From Microbacterium sp. (lineage in GTDB: Bacteria > Actinomycetota > Actinomycetes > Actinomycetales > Microbacteriaceae): 5,166 nt of DNA. The translations under genes were made by a program, and so were the position numbers. Under the pieces are notes generated by a model, which did no database searches, had not been told where the DNA came from, and was given only the letters and a program-made list of their open reading frames with translations. The stretch covers positions 1 through 5,166 of the forward strand of contig NZ_QFPF01000140.1 in assembly GCF_003248605.1 (NCBI RefSeq), written 5' to 3'. The first letter of the stretch is position 1, and every line of letters starts with the position of its first letter. Positions 1 through 5,166 of this stretch are shown here, piece by piece.

Positions 1-4
1 GTAC

Positions 5-676
5 GTGCTTCGGGGCGTGGATCATCGTCGTGACTCCGCTGACGTGGTCGATGTGGCTTTCGAGGCCGTCGACAAGGTTCGAACCCCAAAGTCGTGGAAG
101 CACAAGAAGAACTACACGGGCCAGTACTGGGCTGCCGCGACGGGCGGGCATGTCTGGTTCGAGTCGTTGTACGAACGGGTCGCCCTCATGCAGATGGACC
201 GTGACCCTGCTGTCGCTGCGATCGCGTCTCAGCCGATGTGGATTGACTGGGCGGGAATACCTCGACGCCACGCGCCCGACTTCTTCGTCCGTTTCCGCGA
301 CGGATCGGCCGCGGTGATCGATGTGAAGCCTCTGCTGCGCATCAAGCCGGATGACGTCGAAGTATTCGACTGGACCTCGACGCTCTGCGGTGAACTGGGA
401 TGGGACTACTTCGTCGTGCACGACATCACTGAGAGCGAAGGCCGCAACCTCCGCTTCCTGTCCGGCTACCGGTATAACCGGTGGCGCGACCCGGCGAGCC
501 TGGATGTGATGCGTGCCCACTCCGGCGAGTCCGCGCGGTTGTCGGAGTGGGCGAGCCTGCTGGAGGGTGTAGTCCCTCAGCCGCTGGGTGCGGTCTACTC
601 GGCGCTGTGGTGGCGTGATCTGATCTTCGACCCGTCGCGGCGTTTGTCGTTGACGACGGTCGCGAAGGCGGCGTGA
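5..676 (+). CDS. tnsA: TnsA-like heteromeric transposase endonuclease subunit (5' end at window edge)
   Basis: This protein is expected to cut the 5' strands at the transposon ends in partnership with the DDE transposase encoded next to it. The 223-residue product has a PD-(D/E)xK nuclease pattern: a WFESLYER helix motif (E53 or E57), then HAPDFF with D92, then VIDVKP with D106 and K108, which matches the E...D...(E/Q)xK layout of TnsA. A basic SWKHKK stretch (about residues 30-35) and a GQYWAAATGGHV segment precede the catalytic helix. The C-terminal region (about 190-220), with a LWWRDLIFD motif, looks like the winged-helix tail common in these small actinobacterial TnsA-like proteins. The first usable start is GTG at 5, but the frame is open to base 1, so the real start may lie outside the window; GTG at 17 is an alternative. 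The stop TGA overlaps the tnsB start by 4 nt. DxK in place of E/QxK is a small departure from Tn7 TnsA. Confidence 0.88.
   Translation: MLRGVDHRRDSADVVDVAFEAVDKVRTPKSWKHKKNYTGQYWAAATGGHVWFESLYERVALMQMDRDPAVAAIASQPMWIDWAGIPRRHAPDFFVRFRDGSAAVIDVKPLLRIKPDDVEVFDWTSTLCGELGWDYFVVHDITESEGRNLRFLSGYRYNRWRDPASLDVMRAHSGESARLSEWASLLEGVVPQPLGAVYSALWWRDLIFDPSRRLSLTTVAKAA
673..676 (+). other. GTGA stop/start overlap, tnsA-tnsB
   Basis: The tnsB GTG start (673-675) shares bases with the tnsA TGA stop (674-676). This arrangement supports translational coupling, which would keep the two transposase subunits near equal amounts. Confidence 0.8.
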
Positions 677-2664
677 TCGTGCGGGTCGGCATCGGTGTGA
701 CGCTGACCTGGGACGAGCAGCGGTTCGTGATCATCGCCGCTGACTACCGGCATGTCACTCTCCGCTCTCTGGAGGCTGACTTCACGCGAATGGTCGACGC
801 CGATGAGCTGGTCAGGTTGCCGAATGTCACCTGGCATGCGGACCGCACGGATTCGGCGACAGGCTCAGCGGCCCGCATTCTCGACGGACTCGACGATGAG
901 GAGAGACGCGTTGTCGATGCGTGGGCCGAGCACTTGGCTGTGGTCAAAGCCGCGGTCGACAACGGGCAACCGGCGAAGGTGTACTTCGAGGACGTGCGCA
1001 CGGCGATGTCGAAACTGACTTCCGTGACCTCGTTGGAGACGGTCCGCCGCAAGTTCCACAGATACTGCGCGGAAGGTGTCCTCGGGCTTGTGGACGCGCG
1101 GCACCTCAACCGCGGCAAGCGAGACATCGACGTCCGTATTGGCATGGCGCTGAGCGAGCTCGGCGAGAAGGGGACGACGCGATCATCGGGGACGACGAGC
1201 CGGACACTCGACCGACTGCGATGGACTCTCGAGGAGGACTACGGCGATGCGATCGACATTCCCAGTCAGCGCACGCTGTACCGGATGGTCGCGGCGCATC
1301 CCACGGCACGGAAGCTGAACGGCTCCGCGAAGTCACGTCAGACCTCGGCCAACAAACCCGGTAGAGCGTTCGGGGTGCACGGTTCGTTGCGACCTGGGGA
1401 ACATGTGCAGATCGATTCCACGGTCATCGACGTGCCATCGCGACTGCTGGACGGTCGGCTGAACCGTGCGGAGCTGACGGTCATCCACGATGTCTCGTGC
1501 CGTTCCATCCTCGCGGGAGTCGTGCGGGCAGTCGCAACGAACTCCGCGGACCTCGCGGGAGTGCTCGCCCGGGCGCTGACACCCTACGAGCTGCGGCCGC
1601 CGGGCGCGCGGGAGCAGCGGGAGCGTGTCGCGGCTACATGGACTGGGCGGTTCATGATCGACCAGGAGCGACTGGACCACCACCGGCTCGCGCAGCCGTA
1701 CATTTTCCCCGAGACAATCACGACCGACAACGGCAAGATCTGCCGTTCAGAGGCATTCCGCCGGGGCTGCGAGCGAGCCGGCATCTCACTCATCCACGCG
1801 GCACACGAGACCGGCACCGACAAACCCCATGTAGAGAGCGGCTTCGACGCGATCAAGGACGGCTTCGTCCAGTACTTGGAGGGCTTCACCGGCGGCAGCG
1901 TCGATCGCCGCGGCCGAGACGAACCCACCGACAGGGCACTTGCCCTCAACCAACTGCAGGAGCTGCTCGAAGACTGGATCGCCATCGAGTGGCAGAACCG
2001 ACCGCACGCTGGTCTGTCCGATCCGATGCTCCCGGGTCGGGCGCTCACACCGAACGAGATGTTCCGCGCCTACCGACGCATCGCACCCGAGCTGCACGTC
2101 CCCTTCGGCCTGGACGAGTTCATCGGGTTCCTTCCCGCCAAGCGCTGCACGCTGCAGGACTACGGCATCAACCATGCGCGGCGCGTCTACCGCTCGAACC
2201 GCCTCACAGAGCTCCGTGCCGCAGGTGCGGGCGGAGAGGGCGCCACCCGACCTTGCGTGATCCGCTACGACCCGCACAATCCACTATTCGTCTGGGTCGA
2301 GCACGGTGACGAGTTCGTGCCATTCCGTTGCGTCGGCGACCTCCTCGACGAGCCGATGGGAGGCGAAATCTGGCAAGCGGCCCACGCTGTCGACACGGCC
2401 ACGGACACAGCGATCCGCGAAGAGGCCGCGTACCTGGCCGACCGAATGAAACGCGCCCAATGGGTCAGGCCCGGCAAAGAGCGCAACCGCGCCGTCCGCA
2501 CGGCCGAGGTCAACCGCGACCCCATGCACATGACAGGTGTCTCGAAGACGATCGCCCGAGAGACGCCAACGACCGAGCCTGACGGAGATGAGGTCATCTG
2601 GGAACGCGGTGGCGGCTTCTCACTGCTCACCGATGACGACGGGGTGTGGGAGCGGCTGACATGA
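673..2664 (+). CDS. tnsB: TnsB-like DDE transposase (Mu/Tn7 family integrase core)
   Basis: This is the catalytic transposase: it binds the element ends, nicks the 3' strands and joins them to target DNA. The 663-residue product has a small N-terminal domain (about 1-70), helix-turn-helix regions (about 115-140, SLETVRRKFHRYCAEGV, and about 195-205, PSQRTLYRMV), and a retroviral-integrase-like core from about 240. The catalytic acidic residues are D248 (HVQIDST), D352 (ITTDNGK) and E388 (KPHVESGF); 35 residues separate the last two, the classic D,D-35-E spacing. NRPHAGL at 442-448 and TPNEMF at 459-464 are typical of the region after the core. A Mu-transposase-type beta-barrel follows (about 485-555: YGIN, VYRSNRL, IRYDP). 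The tail after 560 is charged and ends in VWERLT; in Tn7 relatives the extreme C-terminus contacts TnsC, so this tail is a candidate contact (inference). The GTG start overlaps the tnsA stop; a weak GAAGG lies at 664-668. GTG at 679 is possible but less well coupled. Confidence 0.95.
   Translation: MIVRVGIGVTLTWDEQRFVIIAADYRHVTLRSLEADFTRMVDADELVRLPNVTWHADRTDSATGSAARILDGLDDEERRVVDAWAEHLAVVKAAVDNGQPAKVYFEDVRTAMSKLTSVTSLETVRRKFHRYCAEGVLGLVDARHLNRGKRDIDVRIGMALSELGEKGTTRSSGTTSRTLDRLRWTLEEDYGDAIDIPSQRTLYRMVAAHPTARKLNGSAKSRQTSANKPGRAFGVHGSLRPGEHVQIDSTVIDVPSRLLDGRLNRAELTVIHDVSCRSILAGVVRAVATNSADLAGVLARALTPYELRPPGAREQRERVAATWTGRFMIDQERLDHHRLAQPYIFPETITTDNGKICRSEAFRRGCERAGISLIHAAHETGTDKPHVESGFDAIKDGFVQYLEGFTGGSVDRRGRDEPTDRALALNQLQELLEDWIAIEWQNRPHAGLSDPMLPGRALTPNEMFRAYRRIAPELHVPFGLDEFIGFLPAKRCTLQDYGINHARRVYRSNRLTELRAAGAGGEGATRPCVIRYDPHNPLFVWVEHGDEFVPFRCVGDLLDEPMGGEIWQAAHAVDTATDTAIREEAAYLADRMKRAQWVRPGKERNRAVRTAEVNRDPMHMTGVSKTIARETPTTEPDGDEVIWERGGGFSLLTDDDGVWERLT
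2648..2652 (+). promoter_or_regulatory. Ribosome binding site for tnsC (decides the ATG start)
   Basis: GGGAG lies 8 nt before the ATG at 2661, a good Shine-Dalgarno position, and sits inside the last codons of tnsB. It would lie within the coding region if the upstream GTG at 2646 were used, so it favours ATG 2661 as the tnsC start. Confidence 0.6.
2661..2664 (+). other. ATGA stop/start overlap, tnsB-tnsC
   Basis: The tnsC ATG (2661-2663) shares bases with the tnsB TGA (2662-2664), a second termination-reinitiation junction in the operon. This one also has its own upstream GGGAG. Confidence 0.8.
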
Positions 2665-3650
2665 CTCAGGCCATCAGTACGCGCGAGGGTTGGTCCGCGT
2701 TCGTCAGCGAGTCCTTGGACAAGCCACTCCCCATCACGCGCGCTGAGCTGGACGCGATGTCGCCGGGCGACCGCGCGATGAACCGTGAAGCTCGCAAGCA
2801 GTTCATGATTCGCGGCCCGGTGGTGAACACGGCGCAGTTCGCGGCGATCGAGACGGAGATTCTGCGACGCCTGATGCTGAACCAGTACAAGTCGCACGGC
2901 AAGCTCGGTGTGATCGTGTCGGGGGAGCCGAATATCGGCAAGACCACCACGGTCTCGCATATTGCTCGCAGGTTTGAGCGTCGCCGACGTGACATCGGGC
3001 GGGCCAGCGGCGGCAACTCGATCCCGGTGATCTACGTGTCGGTGCCGCCCTCGTGCACCCCGAAACTGATGCTCGGAGAGTTCGCCCACTTCCTCGGCCT
3101 CCCGGTGCGTGCGCACTACAACACGGGAGAGCTGATGAACACCGTCGCCAGCGTGATCGCCGCCTGCGGAACCGAGCTGATCATCGTCGACGAGATCCAC
3201 AACATCAACCAGAAGTACAAGCAGATGGGTGAAGCGTCCGACACGCTCAAGCAGCTGTCGGAGAAGTGCCCCGGCACGTTCGTCTACGCCGGAGTCGACG
3301 TCGAAGCCAGTGGACTGCTCGACGGTACCCGCGGACGGCAGATCAGCAGCCGATTCGACATCCTGAACCTGCACAAGTTCGAGAACACCGGAAGGGGCAA
3401 AGCGGGATGGGCAGACCTGCTCGTCGCGGTCGAGGACTCCCTCGGACTCATCGACCAGCATCCCGAGGTGATTCTGCGCCACGCGAGCCATCTACACGCC
3501 GCGACTGGTGGTGTGATCGGAGACCTGACCGGGATGGTGCACATGCTCGCGATGGAGGCCATCGACAGTGGCACCGAACGCCTCGATTTGGACACGGTCT
3601 TCGGCACCGTCCCGGCTGCCGCCCCTGACCGGGTGCCCGCGACGACATGA
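2661..3650 (+). CDS. tnsC: TnsC-like AAA+ ATPase, transposition regulator
   Basis: TnsC is the ATP-dependent matchmaker: it polymerises on target DNA, is recruited by TniQ or TnsD, and activates TnsA and TnsB. With ATG 2661 the product is 329 residues. Visible motifs are Walker A (GEPNIGKT, 88-95, with K94), Walker B (LIIVDE, 173-178, with D177 and E178) followed by IHNIN, a beta-strand with a small polar turn at FVYAGVDV (207-214), and an arginine-rich RGRQISSRFD segment (224-233) where AAA+ proteins of this family place their arginine finger. The N-terminal 50 residues are helical and charged and precede the ATPase core. The frame continues upstream to a GTG at 2646, but ATG 2661 forms an ATGA overlap with the tnsB stop and has GGGAG 8 nt before it, so it is preferred. 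The length is closer to TniB and small actinobacterial TnsC proteins than to the 555-residue Tn7 TnsC, so the long N- and C-terminal extensions that Tn7 uses for TnsD and TnsA contact are reduced or absent. Confidence 0.93.
   Translation: MTQAISTREGWSAFVSESLDKPLPITRAELDAMSPGDRAMNREARKQFMIRGPVVNTAQFAAIETEILRRLMLNQYKSHGKLGVIVSGEPNIGKTTTVSHIARRFERRRRDIGRASGGNSIPVIYVSVPPSCTPKLMLGEFAHFLGLPVRAHYNTGELMNTVASVIAACGTELIIVDEIHNINQKYKQMGEASDTLKQLSEKCPGTFVYAGVDVEASGLLDGTRGRQISSRFDILNLHKFENTGRGKAGWADLLVAVEDSLGLIDQHPEVILRHASHLHAATGGVIGDLTGMVHMLAMEAIDSGTERLDLDTVFGTVPAAAPDRVPATT
3647..3650 (+). other. ATGA stop/start overlap, tnsC-tniQ
   Basis: The tniQ ATG (3647-3649) shares bases with the tnsC TGA (3648-3650). 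No clear Shine-Dalgarno sequence precedes it, so tniQ is probably translated mainly by ribosomes finishing tnsC, possibly at lower output than the upstream genes (inference). Confidence 0.8.
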
Positions 3651-4717
3651 GGGTGACGACGCCGGCGGGGAGCGTGCGCCGGCTACCAGTGATGGTGCAG
3701 CCCCTGGCCGCCGAAACAATTACGGGATTCCTCGGCAGGCTGGCCACCGCGAACGCCCTCACTCCCCGCGATCTTCGGCTCCACGTCACAGACCTCGCTG
3801 GAATGTCGCCCTCGCATCCCAACCTCGAGCGCGCTGCAGCGTGGGCGGAGCGCCTCGGCGGTCTCAGGCCCGGGCACTTCGCGGACGATGCCCGCAGGAA
3901 CGCGATGTATGTGCGCTGCCAGCACTACGCCTGGCAGCCGACGCTCTGCAAACGCTGCGGGTACATGCAGGCTGCCCGAACCGCGTGCCGACGATGCGCG
4001 AAAGGCGAGCAGACCTCTGTCCAAAGCCGGGGAGGCGCGGTCTGTAACCGCCACCGGCGCTGGCATTTCGACGGTGCCGACATCGACCTGACGCGGCTTC
4101 CGGAGTTCGCCCACGCTGAGCGTTGCCTGTCCGGAACCCTTTGGAAGCGCGGCGTCGGACTCACCACCGGCGAACTCCAACTGTCGGCCTCACTCATTCG
4201 GTGTTGGGCGGTCGACGAGCGACTTGAGGGGAGGATCGTCGATCGGATGGGGGTGATCGGGATCGACTCGCTCGACGCGGACAGCGTCTTCCTCGCGGCC
4301 TACCCCGAGATCGTGCGCCTGACCACGATCCTCACCGACCTGTCCTTCGCGAGCCACCTCCTGAGCCCGCGGTTCAGCCTTGCGGAGCAGGTCTGGGCAC
4401 TCGAAGCCGCGGTCATCACGGTCATGCACGGCAGCACGAACCCACGGCTCCACCAGGTCGCCGAACAGATCGTGGCACGAGGGAAGATGGCTGTGGAGAC
4501 CGCGTTCGGCATGCGCCAGAACGCGAACAACAAGCGCCCAGCCACGCTCGAGAAGGCACTTATTGCTTCGTCCCAGCGGCACCGAAGCTGCCTGCTCCGG
4601 CACCTCAGCACCGTCCGGCTTCAGATCGTCCCTTATGAGGCCGGAATCGCTGTTCCAAGGAGCCGCGTGCTGGACCGCCGGAGGCCTTTGCCAGACCTCG
4701 TCGTAGCAGAGACATAG
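3647..4717 (+). CDS. tniQ: TniQ-family target-selection protein
   Basis: TniQ/TnsD proteins choose the insertion site and recruit the TnsC ATPase to it. The 356-residue product opens with the family signature RLPVMVQPLAAETITGFLGRL (residues 12-32), in which a proline-rich strand is followed by a GFLGRLATAN helix. A zinc-ribbon-like cluster follows: C101xxC104, C114xxC117 and C133xxH136, with C91 and H93 just before, then WHFDG, where TniQ proteins place their C..H...W motif. Residues about 175-356 are mostly helical with basic stretches (RHRSCLLRHL at 311-320) and form a probable DNA- or partner-binding domain without a motif I can name. At 356 residues it is shorter than Tn7 TnsD (about 508), in the size range of stand-alone and Cascade-associated TniQ proteins. 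ATG 3647 overlaps the tnsC stop (ATGA) and has no strong Shine-Dalgarno sequence, which suggests translation by coupling. What it recognises cannot be read from the sequence. Confidence 0.9.
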   Translation: MRVTTPAGSVRRLPVMVQPLAAETITGFLGRLATANALTPRDLRLHVTDLAGMSPSHPNLERAAAWAERLGGLRPGHFADDARRNAMYVRCQHYAWQPTLCKRCGYMQAARTACRRCAKGEQTSVQSRGGAVCNRHRRWHFDGADIDLTRLPEFAHAERCLSGTLWKRGVGLTTGELQLSASLIRCWAVDERLEGRIVDRMGVIGIDSLDADSVFLAAYPEIVRLTTILTDLSFASHLLSPRFSLAEQVWALEAAVITVMHGSTNPRLHQVAEQIVARGKMAVETAFGMRQNANNKRPATLEKALIASSQRHRSCLLRHLSTVRLQIVPYEAGIAVPRSRVLDRRRPLPDLVVAET

Positions 4718-4858
4718 GTCTCAGCGGACGAAGCCCGCGCGTATTCGGCCTCCCGCCCGCGCCAGCTCGATCTCGACGCGATCTGCGAACGGAAAGATTT
4801 GTCTGTTGCATATGGGCGGGTCGACCGGCGCCGAAGGTCGATCCCAGTGAGGGATCCG
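4718..4858. other. Convergent intergenic region between tniQ and the right-hand gene
   Basis: No supported gene lies in these 141 bases. They contain a locally AT-richer patch (about 4788-4814) including CATATG, abutting palindromes GGTCGACC (4819-4826) and CGGCGCCG (4826-4833), two copies of CGATCT (4768-4773 and 4779-4784), and the hairpin at 4840-4856. On the minus strand the frame of the right-hand gene stays open for 45 codons past its TAA stop, to a TGA at 4721-4723; the last 25 or so codons look coding in composition, but there is no start codon, so it is not called as a gene. No TGT/ACA-type transposon terminus with repeated binding sites was recognised. Confidence 0.5.
4840..4856. 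terminator. Possible bidirectional hairpin terminator between convergent genes
   Basis: GATCCC and GGGATC form a 6-bp perfect stem around a 5-nt AGTGA loop. It lies 2 nt past the TAA stop of the minus-strand gene and 122 nt after the tniQ stop, as expected for a terminator between convergent genes. There is no T-run on either side, so it is not a canonical intrinsic terminator; actinobacteria often use hairpins without a clear U-tract. The stem is short enough to be chance. Confidence 0.3.
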
Positions 4859-5166
4859 TTACCGGACGTTCGTCGAGACTGATCGGCGTTGCAGCTCGAT
4901 ACGCACATAGGCGAGCTCGTCCCGACTCACGACCACGCTGACCAAGGTGGAGTCATCCAAGGCTGTTCCCACCACGAAGACGTGTGGATCCGTGTCGATG
5001 CGTGCGGCGCGGTGCTCGACACCGTCGACGAGGAGAACCGTGTCGTTCTGTACTGCGGCCACGGTGAGGTCGGGGGCGGGCGGGAGGCCGCCGATTCTGC
5101 CCTCGAGTCCTCTCTCGCGCCGGAAGGACTGGTTCAGTACGGAACTGGCATGCGCAACCAGCGCTT
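4859..5166 (-). CDS. Hypothetical protein, C-terminal part only (5' end beyond the window)
   Basis: A minus-strand frame is open from the right window edge to a TAA at 4859-4861, giving about 102 codons of the C-terminal part of a protein. I do not recognise the family. Codon use favours G or C in third positions, as in the tns genes, which supports real coding. The visible part has a proline-rich linker (GGLPPAPDL), then alternating beta-like hydrophobic segments (DTVLLVDGVEH, PHVFVVGTAL, STLVSVVVSRDEL) and ends in a basic tail (IELQRRSVSTNVR). No transmembrane segment or catalytic motif is seen. A GTG at 5060-5062 could start a 67-residue protein, but the coding character continues upstream of it, so a longer gene entering from the right is more likely. 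It is convergent with the tns operon and could be cargo of the element or a flanking host gene. Confidence 0.6.
   Translation of the reverse strand, partial: ALVAHASSVLNQSFRRERGLEGRIGGLPPAPDLTVAAVQNDTVLLVDGVEHRAARIDTDPHVFVVGTALDDSTLVSVVVSRDELAYVRIELQRRSVSTNVR

Larger units (their letters stand above)
1..4717 (+). mobile_element. Tn7-like transposon core: tnsA-tnsB-tnsC-tniQ operon (element ends not visible)
   Basis: Four adjacent same-strand genes encode the full protein set of a heteromeric Tn7-like transposase: a TnsA-like endonuclease, a DDE transposase, an AAA+ ATPase and a TniQ target selector. The order tnsA-tnsB-tnsC-tniQ matches Tn7 (tnsABCD), with TniQ in the place of TnsD. The genes overlap by 4 nt at each junction, so they form one transcription unit with no room for internal promoters between them. 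A TnsA-type subunit implies cut-and-paste movement rather than the replicative cointegrate route of TnsA-less relatives such as Tn5053; this is inference from family behaviour. The element must extend to the left, since the terminal repeats and the operon promoter are not in the window, and its right limit is unknown. The coordinates cover the recognisable core only, not the whole element. Confidence 0.9.

Noticed and set aside
468..482. ACCGGT-ATA-ACCGGT, a tandem and also palindromic repeat that resembles an operator
   Set aside because: It encodes YRYNR in frame inside the tnsA-like gene, in a conserved part of the protein; most likely chance codon choice.
1497..2309. 270-codon plus-strand frame inside tnsB
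   Set aside because: Rich in Arg, Pro and Ala from frame-shifted GC-rich codons; it overlaps the catalytic core of the DDE transposase in another frame.
2646..2660. GTG at 2646 as an alternative tnsC start
   Set aside because: It lies before the GGGAG ribosome binding site and would add five residues without family support; the ATGA overlap at 2661 fits the other junctions.
2265..3491. Long minus-strand open frame of 408 codons across the end of tnsB and most of tnsC
   Set aside because: It is opposite two genes with clear DDE-family and Walker motifs. Its composition is that of an antisense shadow in GC-rich DNA, and it has no recognisable domain.
4711..4714. GACA near the tniQ stop as a possible TGTC/GACA transposon terminus
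   Set aside because: It lies inside the last codons of tniQ and has no accompanying repeated transposase-binding sites; four bases are not evidence.
4768..4784. Two CGATCT copies 11 bp apart as possible TnsB-binding repeats
   Set aside because: Tn7-type binding sites are about 20 bp or longer with extended similarity; here similarity stops after six bases.

Overview
The window is the transposition module of a Tn7-like (TnsABC plus TniQ) transposon in what looks like a high-GC actinobacterium. The GC-rich sequence, the strong preference for G or C at third codon positions, the GTG starts, and the compact actinobacterial-style TnsA-like and TniQ proteins all suggest this. Genus is not resolvable; a Microbacteriaceae-like host is only a guess. 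No rRNA, tRNA, CRISPR repeat array or cas gene is visible.

Layout: four plus-strand genes fill positions 1-4717. They are a TnsA-like endonuclease (possibly cut by the left window edge), a TnsB-like DDE transposase with D248, D352 and E388 (a D,D-35-E arrangement), a TnsC-like AAA+ ATPase with Walker A and B motifs, and a TniQ-family target-site protein with a zinc-ribbon-like cluster. Every junction is a 4-nt stop/start overlap (GTGA, ATGA, ATGA), so the four are almost certainly one translationally coupled operon whose promoter lies left of the window. Positions 4718-4858 hold no convincing gene but contain a small hairpin. From 4859 to the right edge, a minus-strand reading frame encodes the C-terminal part of an unrecognised protein, convergent with the operon.

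How the genes work together (family knowledge): TniQ marks the target, TnsC assembles on target DNA as an ATP-dependent filament or ring that links target to transposase, TnsB cuts and joins the 3' ends of the element, and TnsA cuts the 5' ends so that the element moves by cut-and-paste. In Tn7 the tnsA side abuts a transposon end and cargo lies beyond the last tns gene. By analogy, one end would be just left of this window and the minus-strand gene on the right would be cargo or flanking host DNA. Neither transposon end could be identified here, and the targeting route (fixed attachment site, RNA-guided, or other) is the main open question.
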